A stretch of 64,000 bases of DNA from Halopseudomonas sabulinigri (GTDB taxonomy: Bacteria; Pseudomonadota; Gammaproteobacteria; Pseudomonadales; Pseudomonadaceae): positions 1 through 64,000 of the forward strand of contig DRHT01000021.1 of NCBI GenBank assembly GCA_011053055.1, written 5' to 3'. Position 1 is the stretch's first letter; the number at the start of each line of letters is the position of its first letter. The notes below the pieces were generated by a model. That model was not told the DNA's origin. It ran no database searches and was given only the letters and a program-made list of their open reading frames with translations. A program made the translations under genes and the position numbers. This document shows, one piece after another, positions 23,701-32,018 of this stretch.

Positions 23701-24426
23701 TTGCCGTTGCTACTGCCTCAGGCGCTTTGGGTGAAACGCACGGCCTTGCGCCTGCCCGATGCTGAGCAGCCTTGGCACGGATTGATGGCAGGAAGTAACG
23801 CAACGTCTCGGCCGTTACGGCTGCTGTTGTTGGGCGAGTCCACTGTCAGTGGCGTCGGCGTAGCACGGCAAGCCGACGCTTTGGCTGGGCAGTTAGCCGA
23901 GCAACTGGCAGCTGCTACCGGTCGTTCGGTGCAATGGCAGGCACTAGGTCGCAACGGCGCGGACGCGAAAGTTTGTTTACAGACCTTGCTGCCGCAGATA
24001 CTGGACCAGCGCTGGGATCTGGCTTTGCTTGCGCTCGGCGTGAATGACACCACTCATCTGACTTCACGGCGCCAGTGGCGCTCTCGGCTGCAGCAACTGT
24101 TTATTGGGTTGGGTGCCTGTTCTGCGCGAGTGTTGGTGACGGGCGTGCCGCCGCTGGGGCAGTTCACCGCGTTGCCACACCCTTTGCGAGGCTGGTTAGG
24201 CTTGCGTTCGCGTTTGCTGGATAGTGATCTGCAGAAGGTCGCAGCGCTGCAGCGGGTGAGCTATCTCCCGCTGGATTTTCCTTTCGAGCAGGCTTACCTG
24301 GCGCGTGACGGCTTTCACCCTAGTGCAGCCGGTTACCGCAAGTGGGCTGCCGGCATTGTGTGTCAGCTTGCGTTAGAGCCGTCTTTCGCGCCGTCGGCAG
24401 TTGCTTCAGCCAGCACTGGGATTTGA
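23701..24426 (+). CDS. SGNH/GDSL-type hydrolase
   Basis: A roughly 241-residue SGNH-fold esterase-like protein: block I LLLGESTVSGVG (here GES rather than GDS), block III LGVNDTTH, and the catalytic Asp-His pair in DGFHPSAAGY near 205. A hydrophobic N-terminal stretch (LPLLLPQALW) suggests membrane anchoring or export. The start is uncertain: no ATG is near; TTG 23701 or CTG 23668 (which would give WWYWLAPA before it) are candidates. It follows purT by 29 bases. Its 3' end overlaps the convergent CorC-like gene by 64 bases. Confidence 0.8.
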   Translation: MPLLLPQALWVKRTALRLPDAEQPWHGLMAGSNATSRPLRLLLLGESTVSGVGVARQADALAGQLAEQLAAATGRSVQWQALGRNGADAKVCLQTLLPQILDQRWDLALLALGVNDTTHLTSRRQWRSRLQQLFIGLGACSARVLVTGVPPLGQFTALPHPLRGWLGLRSRLLDSDLQKVAALQRVSYLPLDFPFEQAYLARDGFHPSAAGYRKWAAGIVCQLALEPSFAPSAVASASTGI

Positions 24427-25685
24427 TCACGGCTCCGCTCCCAGATTCGCACGCTCTTCACCATGTTGTCTTTGGTTTGCAGGATTTCCATGCGGTAGGC
24501 GCCGGTGGCCAGGCAAACGCTGGTTTCCGGAATGCTTTCCAGTTGCTCGGTAATCAAACCGTTCAAGGTTTTCGGGCCATCCGCCGGTAGCTTCCAGTGC
24601 AGGTGACGGTTGATGTCGCGAATGGCTGCGCTACCGTCAATTACATAGGTGCCATCTTCCTGCGGGTGAATATCCTGACTGGGGATAAGCATGTCGGTAG
24701 TGAACTCACCGACGATTTCTTCCAGGATATCTTCCAGCGTCACCAAGCCAATCACATCACCGTATTCATCGACCACAATGGCGATGCGGCGCTTCTGCTT
24801 CTGGAAGTTGAATAGCTGAGTGTGGAGCGGTGTGCTCTCGGGGATGAAGTAGGGCTCCTTGCAGGCGCCGATCAAGCTTTCCTTAGTCAATTCTCCGCGG
24901 CTCAGCAGGCGCGCGATGGAGCGCATGTGCACCAGGCCAGTGACGTTGTTGATGTCACCTTGAAACACCGGTAGGCGAGTGTAATGGCAGCTGCGCAGTT
25001 GCTGATTGATGGTCGTCATGCTGTCTTCAAGATCAATGCCCACGGCTTCGTTGCGCGGAATCATGATGTCGTTGACCGTCATCTTCTCGAGATCAAGGAT
25101 GCCCAGCAGCATATTTTGACGGCTGCGGGTGATGCCCAGCCCGGCCTCACGCACGACGGTACGCAGCTCCTCGGTGGTCAACTGGTCGCCATCGGTGTCG
25201 TTGGGGTTCACGCCGATCATACGCAGCAACAGGTTGCTGAAGGTGCTGGACACCCAGACTACTGGGTAGAGCAAGCGTTGCAGTACCGCAAGTACTGCGC
25301 TGGCCGGGAAGGCGATCATCTCTGGACGCAAGGCGGCCAGCGTCTTGGGGGTTATTTCACCAAAAATTAGAATGACCACCGTCAGCAGCACGGTAGCGAT
25401 GGCAATACCGGCTTCACCCCACAGATCTACCGCTACCACGGTAGCGATGGAGGCGGCGAGAATGTTGACGATGTTGTTGCCGACCAGAATAGTGCCGAGC
25501 AGGCGATCTGGGCGCTCAAGTAACCGTGAGGCGCGCTTGGCGGCGCGGTTGCCTTCCTTGCTAAGGTGCTTAAGGCGGTAACGGTTCAGGCTCATCATGC
25601 TGGTCTCCGAGCTGGAGAAAAACGCAGACAAGATGATCAGCAGCGCCAATAACATCAGCAGCAAGCCAGTATGGGATTCGTTCAA
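24363..25685 (-). CDS. HlyC/CorC family transporter (DUF21-CBS)
   Basis: A 440-residue membrane protein with an N-terminal DUF21/CNNM transmembrane domain (about 1-190, with FFSSSETSMMSLNRYRL), two CBS domains at about 205-330 (MIPRNEAVGID; VVDEYGDVIGLVTLEDILEE), and a C-terminal CorC_HlyC domain at about 345-430. Related proteins export Mg2+ or Co2+. It starts with TTG at 25685. The gene order to the ccsA-like gene and divergent ffh is conserved in Pseudomonas. The 3' end overlaps the SGNH gene on the other strand. Confidence 0.9.
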   Translation of the reverse strand: MNESHTGLLLMLLALLIILSAFFSSSETSMMSLNRYRLKHLSKEGNRAAKRASRLLERPDRLLGTILVGNNIVNILAASIATVVAVDLWGEAGIAIATVLLTVVILIFGEITPKTLAALRPEMIAFPASAVLAVLQRLLYPVVWVSSTFSNLLLRMIGVNPNDTDGDQLTTEELRTVVREAGLGITRSRQNMLLGILDLEKMTVNDIMIPRNEAVGIDLEDSMTTINQQLRSCHYTRLPVFQGDINNVTGLVHMRSIARLLSRGELTKESLIGACKEPYFIPESTPLHTQLFNFQKQKRRIAIVVDEYGDVIGLVTLEDILEEIVGEFTTDMLIPSQDIHPQEDGTYVIDGSAAIRDINRHLHWKLPADGPKTLNGLITEQLESIPETSVCLATGAYRMEILQTKDNMVKSVRIWERSRDQIPVLAEATADGAKDGSNAS

Positions 25686-25719
25686 GATCGTGCCTCAAAC
25701 AGGTTGGAATAGGGGGGCA

Positions 25720-26520
25720 TCAAGCGCCGATTAGCACTTCGCGTACTAGCTTGCTGCCAAAGTAGGCGAGCATCAGCAGCAAGAAGCCCGACAAGGTCCA
25801 GCGAATGGCGTGGCTGCCGCGCCAGCCACGGAAGTGGCGGCCCCAGAGCAGGATGCCAAAGACCACCCATGCCAGGCAGGACAGCAAGGTTTTGTGCACC
25901 AGGTGTTGGGCAAACATGTTCTCAAGGAAAACAAAGCCGGAGATCAGTGCTAGCGTCAGCAGCAGCTCGCCGCAGAGCAGAAACTGAAACAGCAACCGCT
26001 CCATGGTTTGTAGCGGCGGAAAGGTACGAATAAAGCGGGTCGGGTGTTTATGTTTGAGCTGATAGTCCTGGATCGCCAACAAGGTTGCCTGAAAGGCGGC
26101 AATCGTCAAAATGCCGTAGGCCAATACCGACAATAGAATGTGCACCAGCAGGCCTTTCTCTCCGGACGGCAACGTAGTTGCTTCGTGCGGGAAAATACCG
26201 GCTAGCAGGGCGGTAATTAACGCCAGCGGATAGAGCCCTAGCAGCAGGCTGGTGACTGGCGCGCGGAAGCTCGACAGCAAGGTCAGAGCGACTATCAGCC
26301 AAGCGATCAAGGAAGCAATATTGAACAGGCCAAGTGCGAAGCCATGATCGGTCATCAGCTGTAAATAAAGGCTAGCGGCGTGTGCCACCAACGCAATCAA
26401 GCCGATGCCTCGCAGCAGCCTGGGATTGACAGTCAGGCGCTTGCCCAGACAAAACAGCTGGTACAGCATCCCACCAAAGTAAAAAAAGGCGGCTAGCAGG
26501 CTAGGAGTGAGGGCTGTCAT
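25720..26520 (-). CDS. CcsA/YpjD-like inner membrane protein
   Basis: A 266-residue protein with about eight membrane segments, of the cytochrome c assembly (CcmC/CcsA/YpjD) family. LVHILLSVLAYGILTIAAFQA holds the conserved His, and VHKTLLSCLAWVVFGILLWG the second. It lies next to ffh in most pseudomonads. Whether it carries haem is unknown; the family resemblance suggests haem handling, but no cytochrome c maturation genes adjoin it. The ATG at 26520 is used in place of the 42-base longer in-frame start. Confidence 0.85.
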   Translation of the reverse strand: MTALTPSLLAAFFYFGGMLYQLFCLGKRLTVNPRLLRGIGLIALVAHAASLYLQLMTDHGFALGLFNIASLIAWLIVALTLLSSFRAPVTSLLLGLYPLALITALLAGIFPHEATTLPSGEKGLLVHILLSVLAYGILTIAAFQATLLAIQDYQLKHKHPTRFIRTFPPLQTMERLLFQFLLCGELLLTLALISGFVFLENMFAQHLVHKTLLSCLAWVVFGILLWGRHFRGWRGSHAIRWTLSGFLLLMLAYFGSKLVREVLIGA

Positions 26521-26613
26521 ACGTCCTTGAGAGTGGTTATCAACAAACCCGCAGTGTGGCACAAGCCGCGCTGCGGTTAAAGCGCTTCCCTATCATCACC
26601 TAAGGCGCGCGGG

Positions 26614-26619
26614 TATACT
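26614..26619 (+). promoter_or_regulatory. Candidate -10 box of the ffh promoter
   Basis: TATACT matches the sigma70 -10 consensus at five of six positions and lies 58 bases upstream of ffh, in the spacer from the divergent ccsA-like gene. No good -35 is visible at the right distance, so this is only a candidate. Confidence 0.35.
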
Positions 26620-26677
26620 GCGCAGCTTAACTGCTTCGCCCCTGCGGCGGGGGGAGAGAAGTTCAGGAGAGTTAGTG

Positions 26678-28081
26678 ATGTTCGAGAATCTTACCGAGCG
26701 CCTGTCACATAGCCTGCGTGGCGTGACCGGTCAGGCCAAACTCACAGAAGACAATATCAAGGACACCTTGCGTGAAGTGCGCATGGCGTTGCTTGAGGCC
26801 GACGTGGCATTGCCCGTGGTCAAAACATTTGTTGATCAGGTGCGCGAGCGCGCAGTGGGTCAAGAAGTGTCGCGCAGCCTCTCGCCAGGGCAAGTGTTCG
26901 TCAAGATCGTCAAGTCCGAGCTGGAAGCGGTCATGGGGCAGAGCGAAGGCCTGAACCTGGCAGTTACGCCGCCGGCCGTGATTCTGATGGCTGGTCTGCA
27001 GGGCGCAGGTAAGACCACCAGTGTCGCCAAGCTGGCCAAGACCCTGCGTGAGCGTGAAAAGAAGAAAGTCATGGTGGTCAGCGTCGACGTTTATCGTCCG
27101 GCGGCGATCAAGCAGTTGGAGACTCTGGCGGCTGAGGTAGATGTTGCTTTCTTTGCCTCCAGTATTGAACAGAAGCCAGTAGCCATTGTTGAAGCAGCGT
27201 TGCGCGAAGCGCGTAACCGCTTTATGGATGTGCTGATTATCGATACGGCAGGTCGCCTGCATATCGATGCTGACATGATGGCTGAGATCAAACAGGTGCA
27301 CGCTGCGGCTAAACCAGCGGAAACGCTGTTTGTGGTCGATGCGATGACCGGCCAGGACGCCGCCAATACGGCGCAGGCCTTCAACGAAGCACTGCCGCTG
27401 ACGGGTGTGATTCTCACCAAGGTTGACGGTGATGCGCGTGGCGGTGCGGCGTTGTCGGTTCGCCATATTACTGGCAAGCCGATCAAGTTCCTCGGTATGG
27501 GTGAGAAGGTTGATGCCCTTGAGGTATTCCACCCTGATCGTGTGGCTTCGCGCATTCTCGGCATGGGTGACGTACTTACTCTGATCGAGCAAGCCGAGCA
27601 GAAGCTAGACAAGGACAAGGCCGAAAAACTGGCCAAGAAGCTGAAGAAGGGTAAGGGCTTCGATCTTGAAGACTTCCGTGATCAGCTGCAGCAGATGAAC
27701 AGCATGGGCGGCCTTGGCTCAATGATGGAGAAGCTGCCGATGATGGGCGGCAAGATGAATGCCGCGCAAATGGAAACCGCCCAGACTGAGGCGACCAAGC
27801 AGTTCAAGCGCATGGAGGCGATCATTAATTCGATGACGCCGGGCGAGCGCCGCAATCCCGATATTATCAGCGGCTCGCGTAAGCGGCGTATCGCTGCCGG
27901 CTCAGGTTCGCAAATTCAGGACATCGGCCGGGTGCTTAAGCAGCACAAGCAGATGCAGAAGATGATGAAGAAAGTCACCGGCAAAGGTGGCATGGCTAAG
28001 TTGATGCGCGGCATGGGTGGTATGGGCGGCGGTGGCGGTGGTGGCATGATGCCCCCTGGCGGCGGTATGCCCCGATTCTGA
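26678..28081 (+). CDS. ffh: Signal recognition particle protein Ffh
   Basis: A 467-residue SRP54-type GTPase. It binds signal peptides of nascent inner-membrane proteins, together with 4.5S RNA, and docks on FtsY. The N domain is followed by the G domain with GLQGAGKTT (about 106-114), DTAGRLHID and TKVDGDARGG, then the Met-rich M domain and a Gly/Met-rich tail (about 445-467). ATG 26678 is preferred to the in-frame GTG three bases earlier; AGGAGAG lies upstream. Full length and intact. Confidence 0.97.
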   Translation: MFENLTERLSHSLRGVTGQAKLTEDNIKDTLREVRMALLEADVALPVVKTFVDQVRERAVGQEVSRSLSPGQVFVKIVKSELEAVMGQSEGLNLAVTPPAVILMAGLQGAGKTTSVAKLAKTLREREKKKVMVVSVDVYRPAAIKQLETLAAEVDVAFFASSIEQKPVAIVEAALREARNRFMDVLIIDTAGRLHIDADMMAEIKQVHAAAKPAETLFVVDAMTGQDAANTAQAFNEALPLTGVILTKVDGDARGGAALSVRHITGKPIKFLGMGEKVDALEVFHPDRVASRILGMGDVLTLIEQAEQKLDKDKAEKLAKKLKKGKGFDLEDFRDQLQQMNSMGGLGSMMEKLPMMGGKMNAAQMETAQTEATKQFKRMEAIINSMTPGERRNPDIISGSRKRRIAAGSGSQIQDIGRVLKQHKQMQKMMKKVTGKGGMAKLMRGMGGMGGGGGGGMMPPGGGMPRF

Positions 28082-28108
28082 GCTGTTTAAAGCTTAATCA
28101 AAAAAGAG

Positions 28109-28137
28109 TTTTCATCGGGCGCGATATTCCGTAGAAT
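28109..28137 (+). promoter_or_regulatory. Candidate sigma70 promoter of the rpsP operon
   Basis: TTTTCA at 28109-28114 and TAGAAT at 28132-28137 are separated by exactly 17 bases. They sit 94 bases before the rpsP ATG in the 149-base spacer after ffh, where transcription of the ribosomal operon would be expected to begin. Confidence 0.55.
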
Positions 28138-28230
28138 ACGCGACCTTTCGGGCCATAGGTGTATGCGTTATTGCAGCACAGCCCGCGATGAATTTTGTAG
28201 CGTTATTCAAACACAGGAAACGATGTCCAC

Positions 28231-28479
28231 ATGGTAACCATTCGTCTTGCTCGTGGTGGCTCCAAGAAGCGCCCCTTCTATCATTTGACTGTTGCCAACA
28301 GCCGTAACGCCCGTGATGGTCGTTTTGTTGAGCGCGTTGGTTTCTTCAACCCAGTTGCATCTGGTGCAGAAATCCGTTTGTCCGTAAACGACGAGCGCGT
28401 TCAGTACTGGTTGGGTCAGGGCGCACAGCCTTCTGATCGCGTTGCTGCGCTGTTGAAGGAAGCTCAGGCTGCTGCCTGA
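28231..28479 (+). CDS. rpsP: 30S ribosomal protein S16
   Basis: An 82-residue ribosomal protein bS16, recognised from the N-terminal [18 protein letters not shown] and [12 protein letters not shown]. It binds the 5' domain of 16S rRNA and is needed for 30S assembly. First gene of the operon rpsP-rimM-trmD-rplS. ATG at 28231 is preceded by ACAGGAAAC. It is followed by rimM after two bases. Confidence 0.97.
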   Translation: MVTIRLARGGSKKRPFYHLTVANSRNARDGRFVERVGFFNPVASGAEIRLSVNDERVQYWLGQGAQPSDRVAALLKEAQAAA

Positions 28480-28481
28480 AT

Positions 28482-29024
28482 ATGACAACTGCTCCTGAAT
28501 CGACCGAATCACCTCGTGTGATTCTCGGCAAGATCGTATCGGTTCAAGGGTTGCGTGGGGCGGTGAAGGTGTATTCGCATACCGACCCACTGGACAATGT
28601 GCTGGGTTATACGCAGTGGAGCCTTCATAGAGGTTCCGAGCAACGCACAGTGTCCATCCTCGGTGGTCGCCTGCAAGGGCGTGTATTGGTTGTTCAGCTC
28701 AAGGGTGTGGATGACCGTGATCAAGCCGAGGCTTTGGTTGGCTTCGAGATTAGCGTAGAGACCAGTTCTCTGCCCGAGCTCGAGGACGGTGAGTATTACT
28801 GGTATCAACTGGAAGGCTTGCAGGTGATTAACCTGGAAGGCCAGTTGTTCGGCAAGGTGGATCACCTGCTGGAAACCGGTTCCAACGACGTAATGGTGAT
28901 CAAACCCTGCGCAGGCAGTATTGATCAGCGAGAGCGTGTGTTGCCTTACTTGCCCGGCCAATTTGTATTGAATATAGATTTGGAAACAGCGGTTATCCAG
29001 GTCGACTGGGACGCGGAGTTCTGA
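28482..29024 (+). CDS. rimM: Ribosome maturation factor RimM
   Basis: A 180-residue protein: N-terminal RimM domain (ILGKIVSVQGLRGAVKVYSHTDP) and C-terminal PRC barrel (EYYWYQLEGLQV; VLPYLPGQFVLNIDL). It binds S19 and assists maturation of the 30S head. It starts two bases after rpsP and ends three bases before trmD, all in one operon. Confidence 0.97.
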   Translation: MTTAPESTESPRVILGKIVSVQGLRGAVKVYSHTDPLDNVLGYTQWSLHRGSEQRTVSILGGRLQGRVLVVQLKGVDDRDQAEALVGFEISVETSSLPELEDGEYYWYQLEGLQVINLEGQLFGKVDHLLETGSNDVMVIKPCAGSIDQRERVLPYLPGQFVLNIDLETAVIQVDWDAEF

Positions 29025-29027
29025 CCG

Positions 29028-29777
29028 GTGTGGGCCGGTGTGGTGACTTTGTTTCCCGAAATGTTTACAGCGCTGACCGAGTCCGGGGTAACCGGGCGAG
29101 CCGTCAAGCGCGGACAGCTGGAAGTGGTTTTCAGCAATCCCCGTGAGCATGCACATGATCGTCACCGTACGGTAGATGATCGTCCCTTCGGCGGCGGCCC
29201 CGGCATGCTGATGAAGGTGGAGCCCTTGCTTGAGTCCATTGCGGCCATCAAGCAGCAGGCACCCTCACCACCCCGCGTGATTTATCTCTCACCGCAGGGG
29301 CAGCCACTCACCCAGAAACGGGCTGAGCAGCTGGCAGAGCTGGACAGCGTGGTATTGCTGTGTGGTCGCTACGAGGGGATTGATGAGCGCATTATTGAGC
29401 GCTGCGTCGATGAAGAGATTTCCATTGGTGACTACGTGTTGTCGGGTGGAGAGCTTGGGGCCATGGTGCTTCTGGATGCGGTAACCCGCTTGATTCCTGG
29501 CGTGCTTGGGCATGCGGATTCAGCGGTAGAAGATTCGTTTTCGGCGGGGTGGTTGGATTGCCCACACTTTACCCGGCCGGAAGAGTTTGACGGGCAGCGC
29601 GTACCGGAGGTGCTGCTTAGCGGTAATCACGAACTGATCCGGCGCTGGCGTCTCAAGCAGTCTTTGGGTAGAACCTGGCAACGTCGGCCAGAGTTGCTCG
29701 AAGAGCTGGACTTGAGCAAAGAACAGCAGAAGCTGTTGGCGGAATATATCCGCGAGCAGGAAACCGATAACCATTAA
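29028..29777 (+). CDS. trmD: tRNA (guanine-37-N1)-methyltransferase
   Basis: A 249-residue SPOUT-class methyltransferase that makes m1G37 in tRNAs with G36, preventing +1 frameshifting. Seen: LFPEMF near the start, the [14 protein letters not shown] block, the knot-forming [14 protein letters not shown] and [10 protein letters not shown], and [14 protein letters not shown] at 29028 is the start ([12 protein letters not shown] by homology with E. coli). It is placed three bases after rimM and before rplS in the operon. Confidence 0.97.
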   Translation: MWAGVVTLFPEMFTALTESGVTGRAVKRGQLEVVFSNPREHAHDRHRTVDDRPFGGGPGMLMKVEPLLESIAAIKQQAPSPPRVIYLSPQGQPLTQKRAEQLAELDSVVLLCGRYEGIDERIIERCVDEEISIGDYVLSGGELGAMVLLDAVTRLIPGVLGHADSAVEDSFSAGWLDCPHFTRPEEFDGQRVPEVLLSGNHELIRRWRLKQSLGRTWQRRPELLEELDLSKEQQKLLAEYIREQETDNH

Positions 29778-29809
29778 CAGGTCCGACGGCCTGTGCAGGA
29801 GTAGCAACG

Positions 29810-30157
29810 ATGTCCAATATTATTGCCCAGCTTGAAGCTGAACAGATGTCCAAGGAAATCCCCTCGTTCGCGCCGGGTGATACCGTAATCGTCCAGGTCA
29901 AGGTGAAGGAAGGCGATCGCTCGCGTCTGCAGGCCTTTGAAGGCGTGGTTATCGGTAAGCGTAACCGTGGTCTGAACTCTGCTTTTACCGTTCGTAAAAT
30001 CTCTAGCGGTGTTGGCGTTGAGCGTACTTTCCAGACCTACTCGCCGCTGATCGACACCATTTCCGTCAAGCGTCGTGGTGATGTACGTAAAGCTAAGCTT
30101 TACTACCTGCGTGCTCTGTCCGGTAAGGCTGCACGTATCAAGGAAAAGCTGTCCTGA
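29810..30157 (+). CDS. rplS: 50S ribosomal protein L19
   Basis: A 115-residue bL19 protein at the 30S-50S interface. Diagnostic parts: [39 protein letters not shown] and [15 protein letters not shown]. The last gene of the rpsP operon, with GGAGTAGCA before the ATG and a strong terminator 14 bases after the stop. Confidence 0.97.
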   Translation: MSNIIAQLEAEQMSKEIPSFAPGDTVIVQVKVKEGDRSRLQAFEGVVIGKRNRGLNSAFTVRKISSGVGVERTFQTYSPLIDTISVKRRGDVRKAKLYYLRALSGKAARIKEKLS

Positions 30158-30170
30158 TTGGACGCTTGAC

Positions 30171-30206
30171 CCACAAAAAAGCAGCCTAAGGGCTGCTTTT
30201 TTGTGG
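30171..30206 (+). terminator. Bidirectional rho-independent terminator after rplS
   Basis: Two 16-base arms (30171-30186 and 30191-30206) are perfect reverse complements around the loop TAAG, with AAAAAA in the left arm and TTTTTT in the right. It ends the rpsP-rimM-trmD-rplS operon 14 bases after its stop codon, and can work in both directions. Confidence 0.95.
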
Positions 30207-30250
30207 GTGACTGTTTTTAATGGCGGTTACCTCAGCACAGTGAGCAGGCT

Positions 30251-31177
30251 ATGCCCGTGAGCAAAGATAAGGACGTGCCGGTCTCGCCAGCTGACCAGCA
30301 ACTGATCGCCGAGTTTCTCGACAGCCTGTGGCTGGAACGCGGTCTGTCGAAACATACGCTGAGTGCTTATCGCACTGATCTCAGTCTGCTGGCTGGCTGG
30401 TTAGGCCTGCGTGGCAGCAATCTGTTAGGTGCGTCACGTGGCGATCTGATGGAGCATCTGGGCTGGCGCATTGCGCAGGGTTACCAGGCTCGATCTAGCG
30501 CACGTTTGTTGTCGTGCTCACGCGGTTTTTACCGGCATTTGCTGCGCTTGGGGCGTTTGACCGTTGATCCGACGTTGGATATTGCCATGCCCAAGCTCGG
30601 GCGTCCGTTGCCCAAGGCGTTGAGCGAGCAGGATGTTGAGCGCTTGCTGTCAGCGCCGGATATCGATGACAGTCTAGGTCTGCGGGATCGCTGCATGCTG
30701 GAGGTGCTCTACGCTTGTGGGCTGCGGGTTAGCGAGCTAGTAGGGTTGCGGCTGGATCAGGTTAATTTGCGCCAAGGCGTAGTGCGGGTAACCGGTAAAG
30801 GTAATAAAGAGCGCTTGGTGCCGCTGGGTGAAGAGGCGATGGTCTGGCTTGAGCGGTATGTGCAGCACAGTCGGCCCGCGTTGCTGAATGGCAAGCCCAG
30901 TGATGTGGTGTTTCCCAGCCGCTTGGCTAGGGAAATGACACGGCAGACGTTCTGGCATCGTATCAAGTTGCATGCGCAGCAGGCAGGGATCCGTGCTGAT
31001 TTATCGCCGCACACCCTGCGTCATGCTTTTGCCACGCATCTGCTCAATCATGGTGCGGATTTGCGGGTAGTCCAGATGTTGCTGGGTCATAGTGATCTGT
31101 CTACGACACAAATCTACACACACATTGCCCGTCAGCGGCTGCGAGATATGCACGCAGAGCACCATCCCCGTGGGTGA
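30251..31177 (+). CDS. xerD: Site-specific tyrosine recombinase XerD
   Basis: A 308-residue tyrosine recombinase that, with XerC, resolves chromosome dimers at dif near the terminus under FtsK control. An N-terminal core-binding domain (about 15-105) is followed by the catalytic domain with Arg159 (ACGLRVSELV), Lys183 (TGKGNKER), His254 and Arg257 (SPHTLRHAF), His280 (LLGHSDLSTTQ) and Tyr289 (IYTH). XerD rather than XerC is supported by its position next to dsbC, hom and thrC, as in P. aeruginosa. No attachment site adjoins it, so it is a host gene and not a phage integrase. Confidence 0.95.
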   Translation: MPVSKDKDVPVSPADQQLIAEFLDSLWLERGLSKHTLSAYRTDLSLLAGWLGLRGSNLLGASRGDLMEHLGWRIAQGYQARSSARLLSCSRGFYRHLLRLGRLTVDPTLDIAMPKLGRPLPKALSEQDVERLLSAPDIDDSLGLRDRCMLEVLYACGLRVSELVGLRLDQVNLRQGVVRVTGKGNKERLVPLGEEAMVWLERYVQHSRPALLNGKPSDVVFPSRLAREMTRQTFWHRIKLHAQQAGIRADLSPHTLRHAFATHLLNHGADLRVVQMLLGHSDLSTTQIYTHIARQRLRDMHAEHHPRG

Positions 31178-31224
31178 CGCGGATATTTCATGATAAGCTT
31201 TGCCGTCTTCTAGAGGATCAGATT

Positions 31225-31947
31225 ATGCGACTTAGATATGGCGTAACCTGCCTGTTGGCCCTATGGGGTTCGCATGCGATGGCAGATACCCAGACCGCGA
31301 TTACTGAGGGTCTGTCCAAACTCAAATTTGATGTGCCGGTGTCATCGATAGCTGAGACCCCGGTGGATGGCCTGTATCAGGTGCAGTTGGAAACCGGTCG
31401 GGTGTTGTACGCCTCGGCTGATGGCAAGTACTTTATGCAGGGCACCCTGATTGAGGTTAACGACGGCAAGCCGCGCAATCTTACCTCTGCGGCGGAAGCT
31501 AGCGGCATCGGTCAGGTACTCGACAAAGTTGAAGCCAAGGACATGGTGGTCTTTGCGCCAGAAACGGCCAAGACACATATCACCGTATTTACTGATGTGG
31601 ATTGCGGTTATTGCCGCAAGCTGCACAGTGAAGTGGCAGAGCTGAACAACCTGGGCATTGAAGTGCGTTATATGGCCTTCCCGCGTGGTGGTATGGAATC
31701 GCCTGCGGCGCAGGTCATGCAATCTGTTTGGTGTGCTGATGATCGTCAACAAGCGATGACTTCGGCCAAGCAAGGCAAACAGATAGAAGAGAAAACCTGT
31801 GCCAACCCGGTCGCCCGGGAATACCAGCTGGGTCAGCAATTGGGTGTGCAGGGTACGCCAGCGATCTTTCTTGCTAACGGCGTGATGATTCCGGGTTATC
31901 AGCCTGCGGAACAGTTAGCGGCTATGGCGCTGGAAAACAAAGAGTAA
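31225..31947 (+). CDS. dsbC: Thiol:disulfide interchange protein DsbC
   Basis: A 240-residue periplasmic disulfide isomerase. Signal peptide ends at HAMA (about 20). An N-terminal dimerisation domain is followed by the thioredoxin-like domain with active site DCGYCRK (Cys127, Cys130), structural cysteines Cys170 and Cys192, and cis-Pro loop QGTPAIFLANG. ATG 31225 has AGAGG upstream and gives the correct signal peptide. It starts 47 bases after xerD. Confidence 0.95.
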   Translation: MRLRYGVTCLLALWGSHAMADTQTAITEGLSKLKFDVPVSSIAETPVDGLYQVQLETGRVLYASADGKYFMQGTLIEVNDGKPRNLTSAAEASGIGQVLDKVEAKDMVVFAPETAKTHITVFTDVDCGYCRKLHSEVAELNNLGIEVRYMAFPRGGMESPAAQVMQSVWCADDRQQAMTSAKQGKQIEEKTCANPVAREYQLGQQLGVQGTPAIFLANGVMIPGYQPAEQLAAMALENKE

Positions 31948-31955
31948 TCGCGGCT

Positions 31956-31974
31956 CCGGCAGCAGTGCTGCCGG
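31956..31974 (+). terminator. GC-rich hairpin between dsbC and hom
   Basis: CCGGCAGCA-G-TGCTGCCGG is a perfect inverted repeat with 9-base arms directly after dsbC. There is no T run (GGCAGTCAAAT follows), so it may be a weak terminator or mRNA stabiliser rather than a full stop. Confidence 0.4.
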
Positions 31975-32018
31975 GCAGTCAAATATATTCAAATAGATAA
32001 TCAAGTGGGGACCAACGT

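Noticed and set aside
30251-31177. Phage integrase or integrative element
   Set aside because: Motifs and gene order (dsbC, hom, thrC downstream) identify it as XerD. No attachment repeats or phage genes adjoin.
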